From Kosakonia arachidis (GTDB lineage Bacteria > Pseudomonadota > Gammaproteobacteria > Enterobacterales > Enterobacteriaceae): a stretch of 64,000 nucleotides of DNA. Below, one piece after another: positions 26,989-38,298 of the stretch. A program made the translations under genes and the position numbers. The stretch's first letter is position 1, and every line of letters begins with the position of its first letter. The notes under the pieces are model-generated. The model was not told the origin of the DNA. It searched no databases and saw only the letters and a list, made by a program, of their open reading frames with translations. The DNA is taken from positions 468,824-532,823 of the forward strand of contig NZ_FPAU01000004.1 in assembly GCF_900116535.1 (NCBI RefSeq). The letters run 5' to 3'.

Positions 26989-28413
26989 TTACGCTTTTTT
27001 CTTCTGCGATACTGCGCTACCGGCATCTTTTGTCAGGCGCAACGTATCAAACATGCCAGCCAGGCAAATCAGTGCGATAAACACAAATGCCAGCCGGAAA
27101 CTGATCCCTTCAATGTCAGTGAGATGTAGCCACTCACTGACATGTTCACCAATACGAATACCCATCGCACCAAGCGTGATGCCCAGGCCGACAGCCAGTT
27201 GTGTAGCGGTACTGAACAGCGTATTGGCATAACTCATTTGCGGTGACGGAACATCGGCAAAGGCGAGGGTGCTGACACCGGTAAACTGTACTGAGCGGAA
27301 GACGCCGCCCAGGAACAGCACCACAAAGGTGAGCCAGACAGGTGTTACCGAGGTAAGAAAAGCGCAGGCCAGCAGCGCCAGAACATTCAGCGCGCCGTTA
27401 ATCAGTAGCAATTTTTTAAAGCCCAGCCAGTGAATGAGCGGTGTTGTGGCCGGTTTGATCGTCAGGTTACCGGCAAATACTGCCAGCACCAGCAGCCCGG
27501 CGTGGAACGGATCCATACCAAAACCGACCTGGAACAGTAGCGGAAGCAGAAAAGGGACAGCGCTTATTGATGCGCGAAATAGCGAGCCGCCATACATCGT
27601 CACGCGAAATGTCGGCACCTGCATTGCATCCAGCCGGATCATCGGCCATTGCGCCCGCCTGAAATGGCGTAAGGTAAATACCAGTGTTAAAGCACTCAGT
27701 ATCAGTAATCCGCTAGTCAGCACGCCTTGCGGATGCTCTGCGCCTAAATTCTCCATAGCATACACCAGGCTAACCATGGCAACTGACGTGGCGATAAACC
27801 CTGGCAAATCGAACGGGCGTCGCTCTTCTTCACGAATATTGGTAATGATGCGCAGTGCCAGCAAGATCGCCATAATCCCCAGCGGCACATTAATAAAGAA
27901 GATCCAGCGCCAGTCAGCATAATGCGTAATAAATCCCCCCAGCGGTGGGCCGATGATCGGCGCGACCAGCGCGGGCCAGGTCAGTGTGGCGATGGCGGTA
28001 ATAAGCTGATGTTTTGGCGTGGTGCGCAGTACGGCGAGACGCCCAACCGGCACCATCAAGGCGCCGCCGATGCCCTGAAAAATACGCATGCTGACGAACA
28101 TTTCTACGCTGGTCGATAGTCCACACAATATTGAAGCAATAGTGAAGATAGCCAGCGCCAGCGAAAAGACATTGCGTGCGCCAAAGCGATCAGCAATCCA
28201 GCCGCTGGCCGGGATCAGTACTGCAAGAGTAATTAAATAAGCGCTGATACCGATGTTCAGCGCAACGGCTTCGACACCAAACGTTTTTGCCATATCCGGC
28301 AAGGCGGTAGCGATTACCGTGCCGTCAATGAACTCCATAAAGAAAGCGCCAGCTACCAGTAGCGCAGCGGGAGAAAGACCGCCTGTCTTTCTCAAAAGAG
28401 TGCTTTCACGCAT
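26989..28413 (-). CDS. MFS transporter, DHA2 (14-helix, EmrB/QacA) family
   Basis: This 474-residue protein has about 14 hydrophobic segments. The family's motif A is seen in GWIADRFGARNVF and the antiporter motif C region in VAPIIGPPLGGFI. Near the start is FMEFIDGTVIATALPDM, typical of proton-driven drug efflux pumps; the closest named relative by pattern is MdtD. It has no adaptor or regulator gene beside it, so the substrate cannot be given. E. coli lacks it at this spot. Confidence 0.85.
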   Translation of the reverse strand: MRESTLLRKTGGLSPAALLVAGAFFMEFIDGTVIATALPDMAKTFGVEAVALNIGISAYLITLAVLIPASGWIADRFGARNVFSLALAIFTIASILCGLSTSVEMFVSMRIFQGIGGALMVPVGRLAVLRTTPKHQLITAIATLTWPALVAPIIGPPLGGFITHYADWRWIFFINVPLGIMAILLALRIITNIREEERRPFDLPGFIATSVAMVSLVYAMENLGAEHPQGVLTSGLLILSALTLVFTLRHFRRAQWPMIRLDAMQVPTFRVTMYGGSLFRASISAVPFLLPLLFQVGFGMDPFHAGLLVLAVFAGNLTIKPATTPLIHWLGFKKLLLINGALNVLALLACAFLTSVTPVWLTFVVLFLGGVFRSVQFTGVSTLAFADVPSPQMSYANTLFSTATQLAVGLGITLGAMGIRIGEHVSEWLHLTDIEGISFRLAFVFIALICLAGMFDTLRLTKDAGSAVSQKKKA

Positions 28414-28524
28414 TGTGAGTCTGCCATTTGCAAAAATAATTGAGAATACTAAAAAAAATTTAGCGTGCTAACCACAAGATTTATAATTGAATTTTTAACA
28501 AAGCTACTGCATTTTCATTTTTTG

Positions 28525-28546
28525 AAGCGTGATTTCTATCACATGG
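28525..28546. promoter_or_regulatory. CRP-binding site upstream of azuC
   Basis: CGTGA-TTTCTA-TCACA matches the CRP consensus TGTGA-N6-TCACA in 9 of 10 positions. It sits just upstream of a plausible promoter (TTGATT at 28550, TACTAT at 28572). In E. coli azuC is repressed by CRP, although the site arrangement here was not compared. Confidence 0.65.
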
Positions 28547-28625
28547 TGATTGATTTTTGTGATGAGAGTCATACTATGTGCGCAATGAGACGTAACACCT
28601 GCATAACAAATCGCCGGAGCAAAAA

Positions 28626-28709
28626 ATGAAACTGCGTAAAATTCTGAAGCATATGTTTGAAACCTACTGCAAAACTTTCAAAGACGTACCGCCAGGCGCT
28701 ATGTTCTGA
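28626..28709 (+). CDS. azuC: Small membrane-associated protein AzuC (dual-function AzuCR RNA)
   Basis: The 27-residue frame MKLRKILKHMFETYC..., ending DVPPGAMF, is nearly the same as the 28-residue E. coli AzuC. It starts after CCGGAG. In E. coli AzuC is an amphipathic peptide that binds glycerol-3-phosphate dehydrogenase GlpD, and the same transcript works as a base-pairing sRNA. A tight terminator directly after the stop makes this a short independent transcript. Confidence 0.92.
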   Translation: MKLRKILKHMFETYCKTFKDVPPGAMF

Positions 28710-28713
28710 TGAT

Positions 28714-28741
28714 AAAAAAACCTGCTGAAGCAGGTTTTTTT
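28714..28741 (+). terminator. Terminator of azuC
   Basis: AAAAAAACCTGC pairs with GCAGGTTTTTTT around TGAA, four bases after the azuC stop. Confidence 0.93.
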
Positions 28742-28820
28742 ATGGCCGTCACTCGACGGTCAGACCTACTCATATGTATGAATTCCCGCTACTATGGCGC
28801 ACTTTATGTAAGGAGTGCCT

Positions 28821-29072
28821 ATGTCACAGAATCTCTCCACTGATCAGGAACTGGTATCCGATATCGTTGCCTGTCAGCTCGTCATCAAACAGATCCTCGA
28901 CGTTATCGACGTCATCGCGCCGGTTGAAGTGCGTGAGAAAATGTCTCACCAGCTTAAGAGCATCGATTTTGCCACTCATCCTGCAGCGACCGACCCGGTT
29001 ACCCGCCGTGCAATCCAGAAAGCTATCGCCTTAATTGAACTGAAATTTACGCCTCAGGGTGAAGCTCACTGA
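28821..29072 (+). CDS. yecJ: DUF2766 family protein YecJ
   Basis: The ATG at 28821 lies six bases after AAGGAG and gives 83 residues, the E. coli length; a GTG two codons upstream overlaps the ribosome-binding site and is rejected. The small acidic protein is predicted to be helical ([19 protein letters not shown]). It has no assigned role. It sits downstream of azuC, as in E. coli. Confidence 0.9.
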   Translation: MSQNLSTDQELVSDIVACQLVIKQILDVIDVIAPVEVREKMSHQLKSIDFATHPAATDPVTRRAIQKAIALIELKFTPQGEAH

Positions 29073-29176
29073 GAACGATGCCTGACAGCGATGTGACGTA
29101 GCGTGAATTATGAAACGCTGTTTTGATCAAAAATAAGCCACTTTAATCAACCCACCTTCAACGTAAGGCATCGGAC

Positions 29177-29734
29177 ATGAAAAAAGTGGCGGTGTTGTTG
29201 GCGCCCGGTTTCGAAGAAGCAGAAGCGATTATCACCATTGATATCCTGCGTCGCTTAAATATTGAAGTCGAGACACTGGCCTGCGCGGAGTCCCGCGCGG
29301 TGGTCAGTTATCACACTATTCCTATGGTTGCAGACAGCACGCTGGATGAGCGTCAGGCAAAGTTGTATGACGCCATCGTCTTACCCGGCGGGCCGCAGGG
29401 CAGCGTGAATCTGGCTGCCAGCAAAGCGGTGGTGCAGTTTGTTGAACAGCACGACACAGCCGGCAAGTTAATTTGCCCTCTCTGCTCCGCTGCAGCGCGT
29501 GTGCTGGGCGGTAATGGTTTGCTGAAGGGCCGCCGCTATGTCTGCTCCGGCGATCTGTACGAAACTGTCGATGATGGTGAGTATGTCGACGCACCGGTGG
29601 TTGAAGACGGCAACCTGATAAGCGGTAAAGGCCTCGGGCTGGCTTTCGATTTTGCGTTGACGATTGCCGCACGCTTGCAGGGAGAGGAAACTGCGGCGCG
29701 AGATCACGCCGATCATATCTACTATAGCTGGTGA
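29177..29734 (+). CDS. DJ-1/PfpI family protein
   Basis: This 185-residue protein has the DJ-1 fold signature: MKKVAVLLAPGFEEAEAI at the start with the conserved glutamate, IVLPGGPQG in the middle, and a nucleophile-elbow-like LICPLCSAAARVL where C103 is the likely reactive cysteine (C100 is also near). Family members act as glyoxalases, deglycases, chaperones or proteases, and the exact reaction cannot be inferred. It occupies the stretch where E. coli has ftnB, which is not present here. Confidence 0.85.
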   Translation: MKKVAVLLAPGFEEAEAIITIDILRRLNIEVETLACAESRAVVSYHTIPMVADSTLDERQAKLYDAIVLPGGPQGSVNLAASKAVVQFVEQHDTAGKLICPLCSAAARVLGGNGLLKGRRYVCSGDLYETVDDGEYVDAPVVEDGNLISGKGLGLAFDFALTIAARLQGEETAARDHADHIYYSW

Positions 29735-29742
29735 TTTTTCTG

Positions 29743-29765
29743 CCCGGATGCGCCCTGCATCCGGG
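29743..29765. terminator. Hairpin after the DJ-1 gene
   Basis: CCCGGATG pairs with CATCCGGG around GCGCCCTG. There is no T run. It resembles half of a REP-type element and may stabilise or end the mRNA. Confidence 0.5.
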
Positions 29766-30050
29766 ACAAGGATAAGCTGGCTGATGTTATGGATTATCCT
29801 GCTTTTACCCTTTCTATTTGTATGACAAAATCGCCTGATTTTATGTGCTATATCGCTGAATTTATGTACGGAATTACTATAATTCTGCGGTGTGATGTCG
29901 CTCTCCTATGGAGAATCAATTTCCCGCTAAAACTATTTCCAGCACAGGTGTCCAGGGATGTGCGGACTCTAATGCCTTGTTTTATTAAATTTTAAATGAA
30001 CCGGTAGATATTTTCCCCTACATAAAAGAAAGCTAAAGCTGGAGTTTACC
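29766..30050. promoter_or_regulatory. Upstream region of araFGH
   Basis: This AT-rich region presumably holds the arabinose-inducible promoter. A TATGGAGAATCAATTT block at about 29907 resembles an AraC half-site (TATGGA-N-A rich), and TGTGATGTCGC at about 29891 resembles half of a CRP site. Neither is strong enough to call alone. Confidence 0.35.
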
Positions 30051-31031
30051 ATGCACAAATTCACTAAAGCGTTGGCGGCCATCGGTCTGGCTGCCGTTAT
30101 GTCACAATCCGCTATCGCTGAAACGATGAAGCTCGGGTTTCTGGTTAAACAGCCGGAAGAGCCCTGGTTCCAGACCGAATGGAAGTTTGCCGACAAAGCA
30201 GGCAAGGATTTGGGTTTTGAAGTGATTAAAATCGCCGTTCCTGATGGTGAAAAAACGCTAAACGCGATTGATAGCCTGGCGGCCAGCGGCGCAAAAGGAT
30301 TTGTTATTTGTACTCCAGATCCCAAACTTGGCTCGGCGATTGTCGCCAAAGCACGGGGTTATGACATGAAAGTCATTGCAGTGGACGACCAGTTCGTGAA
30401 CGCCAAAGGCGAACCCATGACCTCGGTGCCGCTGGTCATGATGGCGGCGAGTGAAATCGGTGCGCGTCAGGGGGAAGAACTCTATAAAGAGATGCAAAAA
30501 CGTGGATGGAATGTGAAAGATACTGGCGTCATGGCGATTACCGCGAACGAGCTGGATACCGCTCGTCGCCGCACGACCGGTTCTATGGACGCGCTGAAAA
30601 AAGCCGGATTCCCGGAAAAACAGATCTACCAGGTGCCAACCAAATCTAACGATATCCCCGGTGCATTTGATGCCGGTAACTCTCTGCTGGTACAGCATCC
30701 GGAAGTGAAACACTGGCTGGTGCTGGGCATGAATGACAATACTGTGCTGGGTGGCGTGCGTGCGACAGAAGGCCAGGGCTTTAAAGCGGCGGATGTCATC
30801 GGCATTGGTATTAACGGCGTCGATGCGGTAAGTGAGCTATCGAAAGCACAGGCGACCGGCTTCTTTGGTTCGCTGCTGCCAAGCCCGGACGTGCATGGCT
30901 ATAAAACAAGCCAACTGCTCTATAACTGGGTCACCAAAGGCGTTGAGCCGCCGAAATTTACGGCAGTAACGGACGTGGTGCTGATCACCCGCGAGAACTT
31001 CAAAGAAGAGCTGGCGAAAAAAGGACTGTAA
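30051..31031 (+). CDS. araF: L-arabinose-binding periplasmic protein
   Basis: This 326-residue protein starts with a signal peptide (about 1-23, cleaved after SQSAIA) followed by ETMKLGFLVKQPEEPWFQTE, typical of AraF. It is the high-affinity receptor that passes L-arabinose to AraGH in the inner membrane. The periplasmic binding protein type 1 fold is complete (AVDDQFVNAKGEPM, GIGINGVDAVSEL). Confidence 0.97.
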   Translation: MHKFTKALAAIGLAAVMSQSAIAETMKLGFLVKQPEEPWFQTEWKFADKAGKDLGFEVIKIAVPDGEKTLNAIDSLAASGAKGFVICTPDPKLGSAIVAKARGYDMKVIAVDDQFVNAKGEPMTSVPLVMMAASEIGARQGEELYKEMQKRGWNVKDTGVMAITANELDTARRRTTGSMDALKKAGFPEKQIYQVPTKSNDIPGAFDAGNSLLVQHPEVKHWLVLGMNDNTVLGGVRATEGQGFKAADVIGIGINGVDAVSELSKAQATGFFGSLLPSPDVHGYKTSQLLYNWVTKGVEPPKFTAVTDVVLITRENFKEELAKKGL

Positions 31032-31102
31032 TTCTCTGTTGATTGTGCTCCCCGCGTCAGGCGGGGAGCCAGATGTACAATGAACTGCTTTACGGAGACG
31101 TT

Positions 31103-32617
31103 ATGCAACAGTCTACTCCTTATCTCTCTTTTCGCGGCATCGGCAAGACGTTTCCCGGTGTGAAAGCGCTTAGTGAGATCAGTTTTGATTGTTACGCCGG
31201 GCAAATCCACGCCCTGATGGGTGAAAACGGCGCAGGTAAATCGACACTGTTAAAAATTCTCAGCGGCAATTACGCACCAACCACCGGTACGCTGGCAATA
31301 AAAGGTGAGGAAGTCACCTTCGCAGATACCACTGCAGCGCTTAATGCCGGGGTGGCGATCATCTATCAGGAACTGCATCTGGTGCCGGAAATGAGCGTCG
31401 CGGAGAACATCTATCTTGGCCAGATCCCACATAAGAGCGGCATTGTGAACCGCTCGTTACTGAATTACGAGGCCGGTTTGCAGCTTAAGCATCTTGGACT
31501 GGATATCGATCCGCAAACGCCGCTGAAATATCTCTCCATTGGTCAGTGGCAAATGGTCGAAATTGCCAAGGCGCTGGCACGCAACGCCAAAATCATCGCC
31601 TTCGATGAACCAACCAGTTCTCTCTCGGCGCGTGAAATCGATAACCTGTTCCGCGTGATCCGCGAGCTACGTAAAGAGGGTCGGGTGATCCTCTATGTCT
31701 CTCACCGTATGGAAGAAATTTTTGCCCTCAGTGATGCCATTACCGTCTTTAAAGATGGCCGCTATGTGCGCACCTTTACGGACATGCAGCAGGTCAATCA
31801 TGACCAACTGGTGCAGGCGATGGTCGGGAGGGATCTGGGCGATATTTATGGCTGGCAACCACGGCAATACGGCGCAGAACGTCTGAGGGTGGAGCAGGTT
31901 AAAGCGCCAGGCGTACGAACGCCCATCTCTTTAAGTGTGCGTAGCGGTGAAATTGTCGGCCTGTTCGGGCTAGTGGGGGCCGGACGCAGTGAATTAATGA
32001 AAGGCTTATTCGGCGGGACGAAAATTACCGAAGGGCAGGTCTTTATCGATGGCGAGCAAGTCAATATTACTAAACCGGCGCATGCCATCCATGCGGGCAT
32101 GATGTTGTGTCCGGAAGATCGTAAAGCGGAAGGCATTATTCCGGTCCATTCGGTGCAGGAGAATATCAACATCAGCGCCCGGCGCAAATACATTCGCGCA
32201 GGCTGTCTGATCAATGATAGCTGGGAAAGTGAGAACGCCGAACATCATATTCGTTCGCTCAATATCAAAACGCCTGGAGCGGAACAACTGATTATGAATC
32301 TCTCCGGCGGCAATCAGCAGAAGGCTATTCTTGGCCGCTGGTTATCGGAAGAAATGAAAGTCATTTTGCTCGACGAGCCGACGCGCGGCATTGATGTCGG
32401 GGCGAAACATGAGATCTACAACGTAATTTACGCGCTGGCTTCCCGCGGTGTTGCGGTGCTGTTTGCCTCCAGCGATTTACCGGAAGTGCTCGGCGTTGCC
32501 GATCGCATCGTGGTGATGCGTGAAGGGGAAATTGCCGGTGAACTGCTTCACGGTCAGTGTGATGAACAGCGGGCGCTGAGCCTCGCGATGCCGAAAGTTA
32601 GCCAGGCTGTCGCCTGA
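31103..32617 (+). CDS. araG: L-arabinose ABC transporter ATP-binding protein
   Basis: The ATG at 31103 after CGGAGA gives 504 residues, the E. coli length; the longer open frame from 31043 is not used. Two fused ABC domains are present: the first with [24 protein letters not shown] and FDEPTSSLS, the second with a degenerate Walker A ([10 protein letters not shown]), [15 protein letters not shown] and [10 protein letters not shown]. This is the usual sugar-importer arrangement. Confidence 0.97.
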   Translation: MQQSTPYLSFRGIGKTFPGVKALSEISFDCYAGQIHALMGENGAGKSTLLKILSGNYAPTTGTLAIKGEEVTFADTTAALNAGVAIIYQELHLVPEMSVAENIYLGQIPHKSGIVNRSLLNYEAGLQLKHLGLDIDPQTPLKYLSIGQWQMVEIAKALARNAKIIAFDEPTSSLSAREIDNLFRVIRELRKEGRVILYVSHRMEEIFALSDAITVFKDGRYVRTFTDMQQVNHDQLVQAMVGRDLGDIYGWQPRQYGAERLRVEQVKAPGVRTPISLSVRSGEIVGLFGLVGAGRSELMKGLFGGTKITEGQVFIDGEQVNITKPAHAIHAGMMLCPEDRKAEGIIPVHSVQENINISARRKYIRAGCLINDSWESENAEHHIRSLNIKTPGAEQLIMNLSGGNQQKAILGRWLSEEMKVILLDEPTRGIDVGAKHEIYNVIYALASRGVAVLFASSDLPEVLGVADRIVVMREGEIAGELLHGQCDEQRALSLAMPKVSQAVA

Positions 32618-32628
32618 GTGAGGAGAAA

Positions 32629-33612
32629 ATGATGTCATCTTTAACTACGTCCCGCGCAACGAAGTCCTCGCTCAGTTTTGGGCGAATCTGGGATCAGTTC
32701 GGCATGCTGGTGGTGTTTGCCGTGCTGTTTATCGGTTGTGCGCTGTTTGTGCCGAACTTCGCCTCTTTCGTCAATATGAAAGGGCTGGGTCTGGCGATCT
32801 CAATGTCCGGTATGGTGGCTTGCGGTATGCTGTTCTGCCTCGCGTCCGGGGACTTTGACCTGTCGGTCGCGTCGGTCATTGCCTGTGCTGGGGTAACCAC
32901 GGCAGTGGTGATTAACATGTCGGAGAGTTTGTGGCTTGGTGTATTTGCCGGTTTGCTGCTCGGCGTGGTCAGCGGCTTTATTAATGGCTTCGTGATTGCG
33001 CGTTTGAAGATCAATGCCTTGATCACGACGCTTGCCACGATGCAGATCGTCCGAGGGCTGGCGTATATCATTTCCGACGGTAAAGCGGTCGGCATCGAGG
33101 ATGAACGTTTCTTCACCCTCGGTTACGCCAACTGGCTGGGGTTACCTGCGCCGATTTGGTTGACTGTTGGCTGCCTGATCATTTTTGGCTTCCTGCTCAA
33201 TAGAACCACCTTTGGCCGCAATACGCTGGCGATTGGCGGTAATGAAGAAGCAGCCCGGTTGGCGGGCGTTCCGGTGGTACGCACGAAAATTATCATCTTT
33301 GTGCTCTCTGGTCTGGTCTCAGCGGCTGCAGGGATTATTCTTGCTTCGCGTATGACCAGTGGCCAGCCGATGACGTCGATTGGCTATGAACTCATTGTTA
33401 TCTCAGCCTGCGTATTGGGTGGCGTATCACTAAAAGGTGGGATAGGCAAAATATCGTATGTTGTTGCCGGTATTCTAATTCTGGGTACCGTCGAAAACGC
33501 CATGAACCTGCTGAACATCTCACCGTTCTCACAGTATGTGGTGCGTGGTTTGATCTTGCTGGCGGCGGTGATTTTCGACCGCTACAAACAAAAGGCCAAA
33601 CGTACCGTCTAA
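32629..33612 (+). CDS. araH: L-arabinose ABC transporter permease
   Basis: This 327-residue inner-membrane permease of the BPD_transp_2 family has about ten hydrophobic helices and the conserved FCLASGDFDLSVAS and GGNEEAARLAGVPV segments. It starts 11 bp after araG with AGGAGA. Sequence and length closely follow E. coli AraH (328 residues). Confidence 0.97.
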   Translation: MMSSLTTSRATKSSLSFGRIWDQFGMLVVFAVLFIGCALFVPNFASFVNMKGLGLAISMSGMVACGMLFCLASGDFDLSVASVIACAGVTTAVVINMSESLWLGVFAGLLLGVVSGFINGFVIARLKINALITTLATMQIVRGLAYIISDGKAVGIEDERFFTLGYANWLGLPAPIWLTVGCLIIFGFLLNRTTFGRNTLAIGGNEEAARLAGVPVVRTKIIIFVLSGLVSAAAGIILASRMTSGQPMTSIGYELIVISACVLGGVSLKGGIGKISYVVAGILILGTVENAMNLLNISPFSQYVVRGLILLAAVIFDRYKQKAKRTV

Positions 33613-33660
33613 GCTTTCATGCTTAATTTTTAGATATAACCCCATAGTTTATCCCCACAC

Positions 33661-33688
33661 CTTACCAGCCGCTAATCCGGCTGGTAAG
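33661..33688 (+). terminator. Hairpin after araH
   Basis: CTTACCAGCC pairs with GGCTGGTAAG over an 8-nt loop. There is no clear T run, so it may be an attenuating or mRNA-end hairpin rather than a full terminator. Confidence 0.55.
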
Positions 33689-33721
33689 TCATGCTTAAAA
33701 TGGCGAGCAGCGTCACACTGT

Positions 33722-33730
33722 CTATACTTA
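33722..33730 (+). promoter_or_regulatory. SigmaS-type -10 element of otsBA
   Basis: CTATACTTA matches the extended -10 preferred by RpoS (CTATACTTAA), and no sigma70-like -35 is evident. In E. coli otsBA is RpoS-dependent. The element lies about 70 bp before the otsB start. Confidence 0.65.
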
Positions 33731-33759
33731 CATGGCTAATGATAATGAGATGTTTGTGA

Positions 33760-36004
<2,245 letters not shown>

Positions 36005-36012
36005 CGTCAGCG

Positions 36013-36036
36013 GCGCTCCTGCGGCAGCAGGAGCGC
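36013..36036. terminator. Strong hairpin between otsA and uspC
   Basis: GCGCTCCTGC pairs with GCAGGAGCGC around GGCA. It lies between convergent genes; the flanking T runs are weak on both sides. Confidence 0.6.
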
Positions 36037-36037
36037 T

Positions 36038-36463
36038 TCATGCTCCTAATGGCACCAATAAAACATCCACTTCACTGGCATGAACGATGCTTTTTGCCGC
36101 ACACGCTGCGCGGGCGATGAATGTTTGATTGTGATTGCCGCAGACCACCAGATCAACGCCCTGTGTGCGGCAGATATGCAGAATATGTTCGCTTAATGCG
36201 CCCGAGGCGATGAGCGCCTGCTCGATAGGGTAACCGGCCTCGCTAATGAGTTGATCCAGGAATTGCTGTGTTTCTTCCTGCAATATTTCACGGACATTTT
36301 CCATCATCGGGGCGGCAAGCTGGTTATAGAGTTCGGGATCGGAGGCTAAGGTAATAAGGGATATTCGGGCATTGAAAGGGCGGGCAATATCAATGGCTTT
36401 CGCCAGTAAAAGCTGGCTTTCAGGCGTCACCGCAACGGCGACCAGAAGATGAGCATATTGCAT
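36038..36463 (-). CDS. uspC: Universal stress protein C
   Basis: This 141-residue protein has a single UspA-type fold with the nucleotide-loop-like VDLVVCGNHNQTF near the C-terminus. It begins after GGAGAGTGAG. Position between otsA and flhDC identifies it as uspC (yecG). In E. coli, UspC takes part in stress resistance, motility and KdpD scaffolding during salt stress. Confidence 0.93.
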   Translation of the reverse strand: MQYAHLLVAVAVTPESQLLLAKAIDIARPFNARISLITLASDPELYNQLAAPMMENVREILQEETQQFLDQLISEAGYPIEQALIASGALSEHILHICRTQGVDLVVCGNHNQTFIARAACAAKSIVHASEVDVLLVPLGA

Positions 36464-37241
36464 TTCTCACTCTCCACAACAAATCAATTTTTTCTCACCA
36501 CTACTCTGTTTGAGGGCTCAGTGCAACCCAGGAATATTGCGGGGATGTGAAGGTTGTCATAAATATTCATTAATTATTCTTATGCTACGACTTTAATGCA
36601 TATTCTTGCATTTAACCGATTTTAAAATCTTATCTCAAATTGAAAGAATTTTAGATCAAATTATTAAACTATCAACCACAATAACTAACAATTTTGAAAT
36701 GATTGCTTACAGTAATTAATTAGCATACGTTCAATCTTAATTTATTGTTTTATATCGTTTTTTGAGTTTATCTCTGCAATAGAAACGTTTCTGTATTGAT
36801 GAATGTTGCAGAATGTTACTCCTCAGACCAGTTGGTGAAAGGGTGTAACGGTTTTGCATGAGTATTCGAGTAAATAGAATAAAAAAAACGGTTGTCAGAA
36901 CAAAAAATCATCAAATCACAAGCGGGACTGATAGATTTATAACCCATAATTCGTTAGATTTTGTGATGTGGATCACAAAAATTTCAAATTTTTGTCCGGG
37001 TCAGATTGTATGTGTCAGCACCTACGAGTACAGTTGCGTCGAATTAGGAAAAATCTTAGTTCTTTGTAAGAAATGATTAAGCGCGTATCAAGGCAATAGC
37101 ATTTGAGCGAAGTGCCGCGAGAGCGAGATTCTAAGTCAGTTATGCATTTAGCCTTTCTTTTTTATACCGGTTTTTTCCGGCGACATCACGGGGTGCGGCT
37201 TAGCCGCATAAGATACAAGTTGGTTATTCGGGATGGGAAAA
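36464..37241. promoter_or_regulatory. Long upstream control region of flhDC
   Basis: This 778-bp gap holds no convincing gene; a 72-codon frame at 36858-37076 is lysine-rich noise. The first 400 bp are very AT-rich, as expected for H-NS and other global regulators. The last 200 bp correspond to the long flhDC leader known in E. coli and contain small hairpins such as TGCGGCTTAGCCGCA (37194-37208). A perfect CRP site lies in it. Confidence 0.7.
36959..36980. promoter_or_regulatory. CRP-binding site of flhDC
   Basis: TGTGA-TGTGGA-TCACA is a perfect match to the CRP consensus, centred about 272 bp before the flhD ATG. The E. coli flhDC promoter is activated by CRP from a site at about -72, so transcription here probably starts near 37040 with a leader of about 200 nt. 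Confidence 0.85.
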
Positions 37242-37592
37242 ATGCATACATCCGAGTTGCTGAAACACGTGTATGACATTAACTTGTCGTATTTACTTCT
37301 TGCTCAGCGTTTAATTAGCCAGGACAAAGCGTCCGCAATGTTCCGTCTTGGCATTAACGAGGAGATGGCTACTACGTTGGGTGAATTAACCCTTCCGCAA
37401 ATGGTGAAGCTGGCTGAAACCAACCAGCTTATCTGCCAGTTCCGGTTTGACAATCACCAGACTATTACTCGTCTGACCCAGGACTCGCGTGTGGATGATT
37501 TACAGCAAGTCCATACCGGGATTTTACTTTCAACCCGCCTGCTGAATGAGTCTTCACAGACCGGCGATGCGGCAAGAAAGAGAAGGGCTTAA
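37242..37592 (+). CDS. flhD: Flagellar master regulator subunit FlhD
   Basis: The ATG at 37242 gives 116 residues, the E. coli length; an ATG three codons earlier has no ribosome-binding site, whereas GGGA lies before the chosen one. FlhD forms the FlhD4C2 complex that turns on class 2 flagellar promoters such as those of fliA and flh[23 protein letters not shown] and the disulfide cysteine C65 are conserved. flhC follows two bases after the stop. Confidence 0.96.
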   Translation: MHTSELLKHVYDINLSYLLLAQRLISQDKASAMFRLGINEEMATTLGELTLPQMVKLAETNQLICQFRFDNHQTITRLTQDSRVDDLQQVHTGILLSTRLLNESSQTGDAARKRRA

Positions 37593-37594
37593 CC

Positions 37595-38173
37595 ATGGGC
37601 GAGAAAAGTATTGTTCAGGAAGCCCGCGATATTCAGTTAGCAATGGAACTGATTTCGCTGGGTGCACGTTTACAGATGCTGGAGAGTGAGACACAGCTTA
37701 GCCGTGGTCGTCTTATCAAGCTCTACAAAGAGTTACGTGGTAGCCCGCCGCCGAAAGGCATGCTGCCATTTTCCACTGACTGGTTTATGACCTGGGAGCA
37801 GAATATTCATGCGTCCATGTTCTGTAACGCCTGGCAGTTTTTGTTAAAAACAGGCCTGTGCAGCGGCGTTGATGCAGTCATCAAAGCGTACAAACTCTAT
37901 TTGGAACAATGCCCTCATAACGATGATGGGCCGCTACTGGCGTTGACTCGCGCCTGGACACTGGTTCGTTTCGTGGAAAGCGGAATGCTGGAGTTGTCTC
38001 GCTGTAATTGCTGTGAAGGTAATTTTATTACGCACGCACATCAGCCTGTTGGTAGCTTTGCCTGTAGTTTATGCCAGCCGCCATCCCGCGCGGTAAAAAG
38101 ACGTAAACTTTCCCAGGATGTTGCCGATATTATTCCACAACTGCTGGATGAACAGATCGAACAGGCTGTTTGA
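37595..38173 (+). CDS. flhC: Flagellar master regulator subunit FlhC
   Basis: This 192-residue protein is the same length as E. coli FlhC. It provides most of the DNA contacts of FlhD4C2 and has a zinc site of four cysteines; C137, C140 and the CSLC pair near 157-160 are in place ([18 protein letters not shown]). It is co-transcribed with flhD. Confidence 0.97.
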   Translation: MGEKSIVQEARDIQLAMELISLGARLQMLESETQLSRGRLIKLYKELRGSPPPKGMLPFSTDWFMTWEQNIHASMFCNAWQFLLKTGLCSGVDAVIKAYKLYLEQCPHNDDGPLLALTRAWTLVRFVESGMLELSRCNCCEGNFITHAHQPVGSFACSLCQPPSRAVKRRKLSQDVADIIPQLLDEQIEQAV

Positions 38174-38197
38174 CCGAATCAGGTGGAAAACACTCCA

Positions 38198-38229
38198 GCA
38201 GCGGTGCAGTAATGCCGCTGCTTTTTTTT
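38198..38229 (+). terminator. Terminator of flhDC
   Basis: GCAGCGG pairs with CCGCTGC and is followed by eight T residues. It separates flhDC from motA. Confidence 0.9.
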
Positions 38230-38298
38230 GCCTGAAATCTGGTTTAACCCTTTGAAATGTTTATCCCGAGCCTTAGTCATTAGCAGAAGGATGATGTC

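Noticed and set aside
29789-29995. 68-codon open frame upstream of araF
   Set aside because: It has no ribosome-binding site and lies in the expected AraC/CRP control region.
36858-37076. 72-codon open frame in the flhDC upstream region
   Set aside because: It is lysine- and isoleucine-rich, has no ribosome-binding site and overlaps the CRP site and promoter of flhDC.
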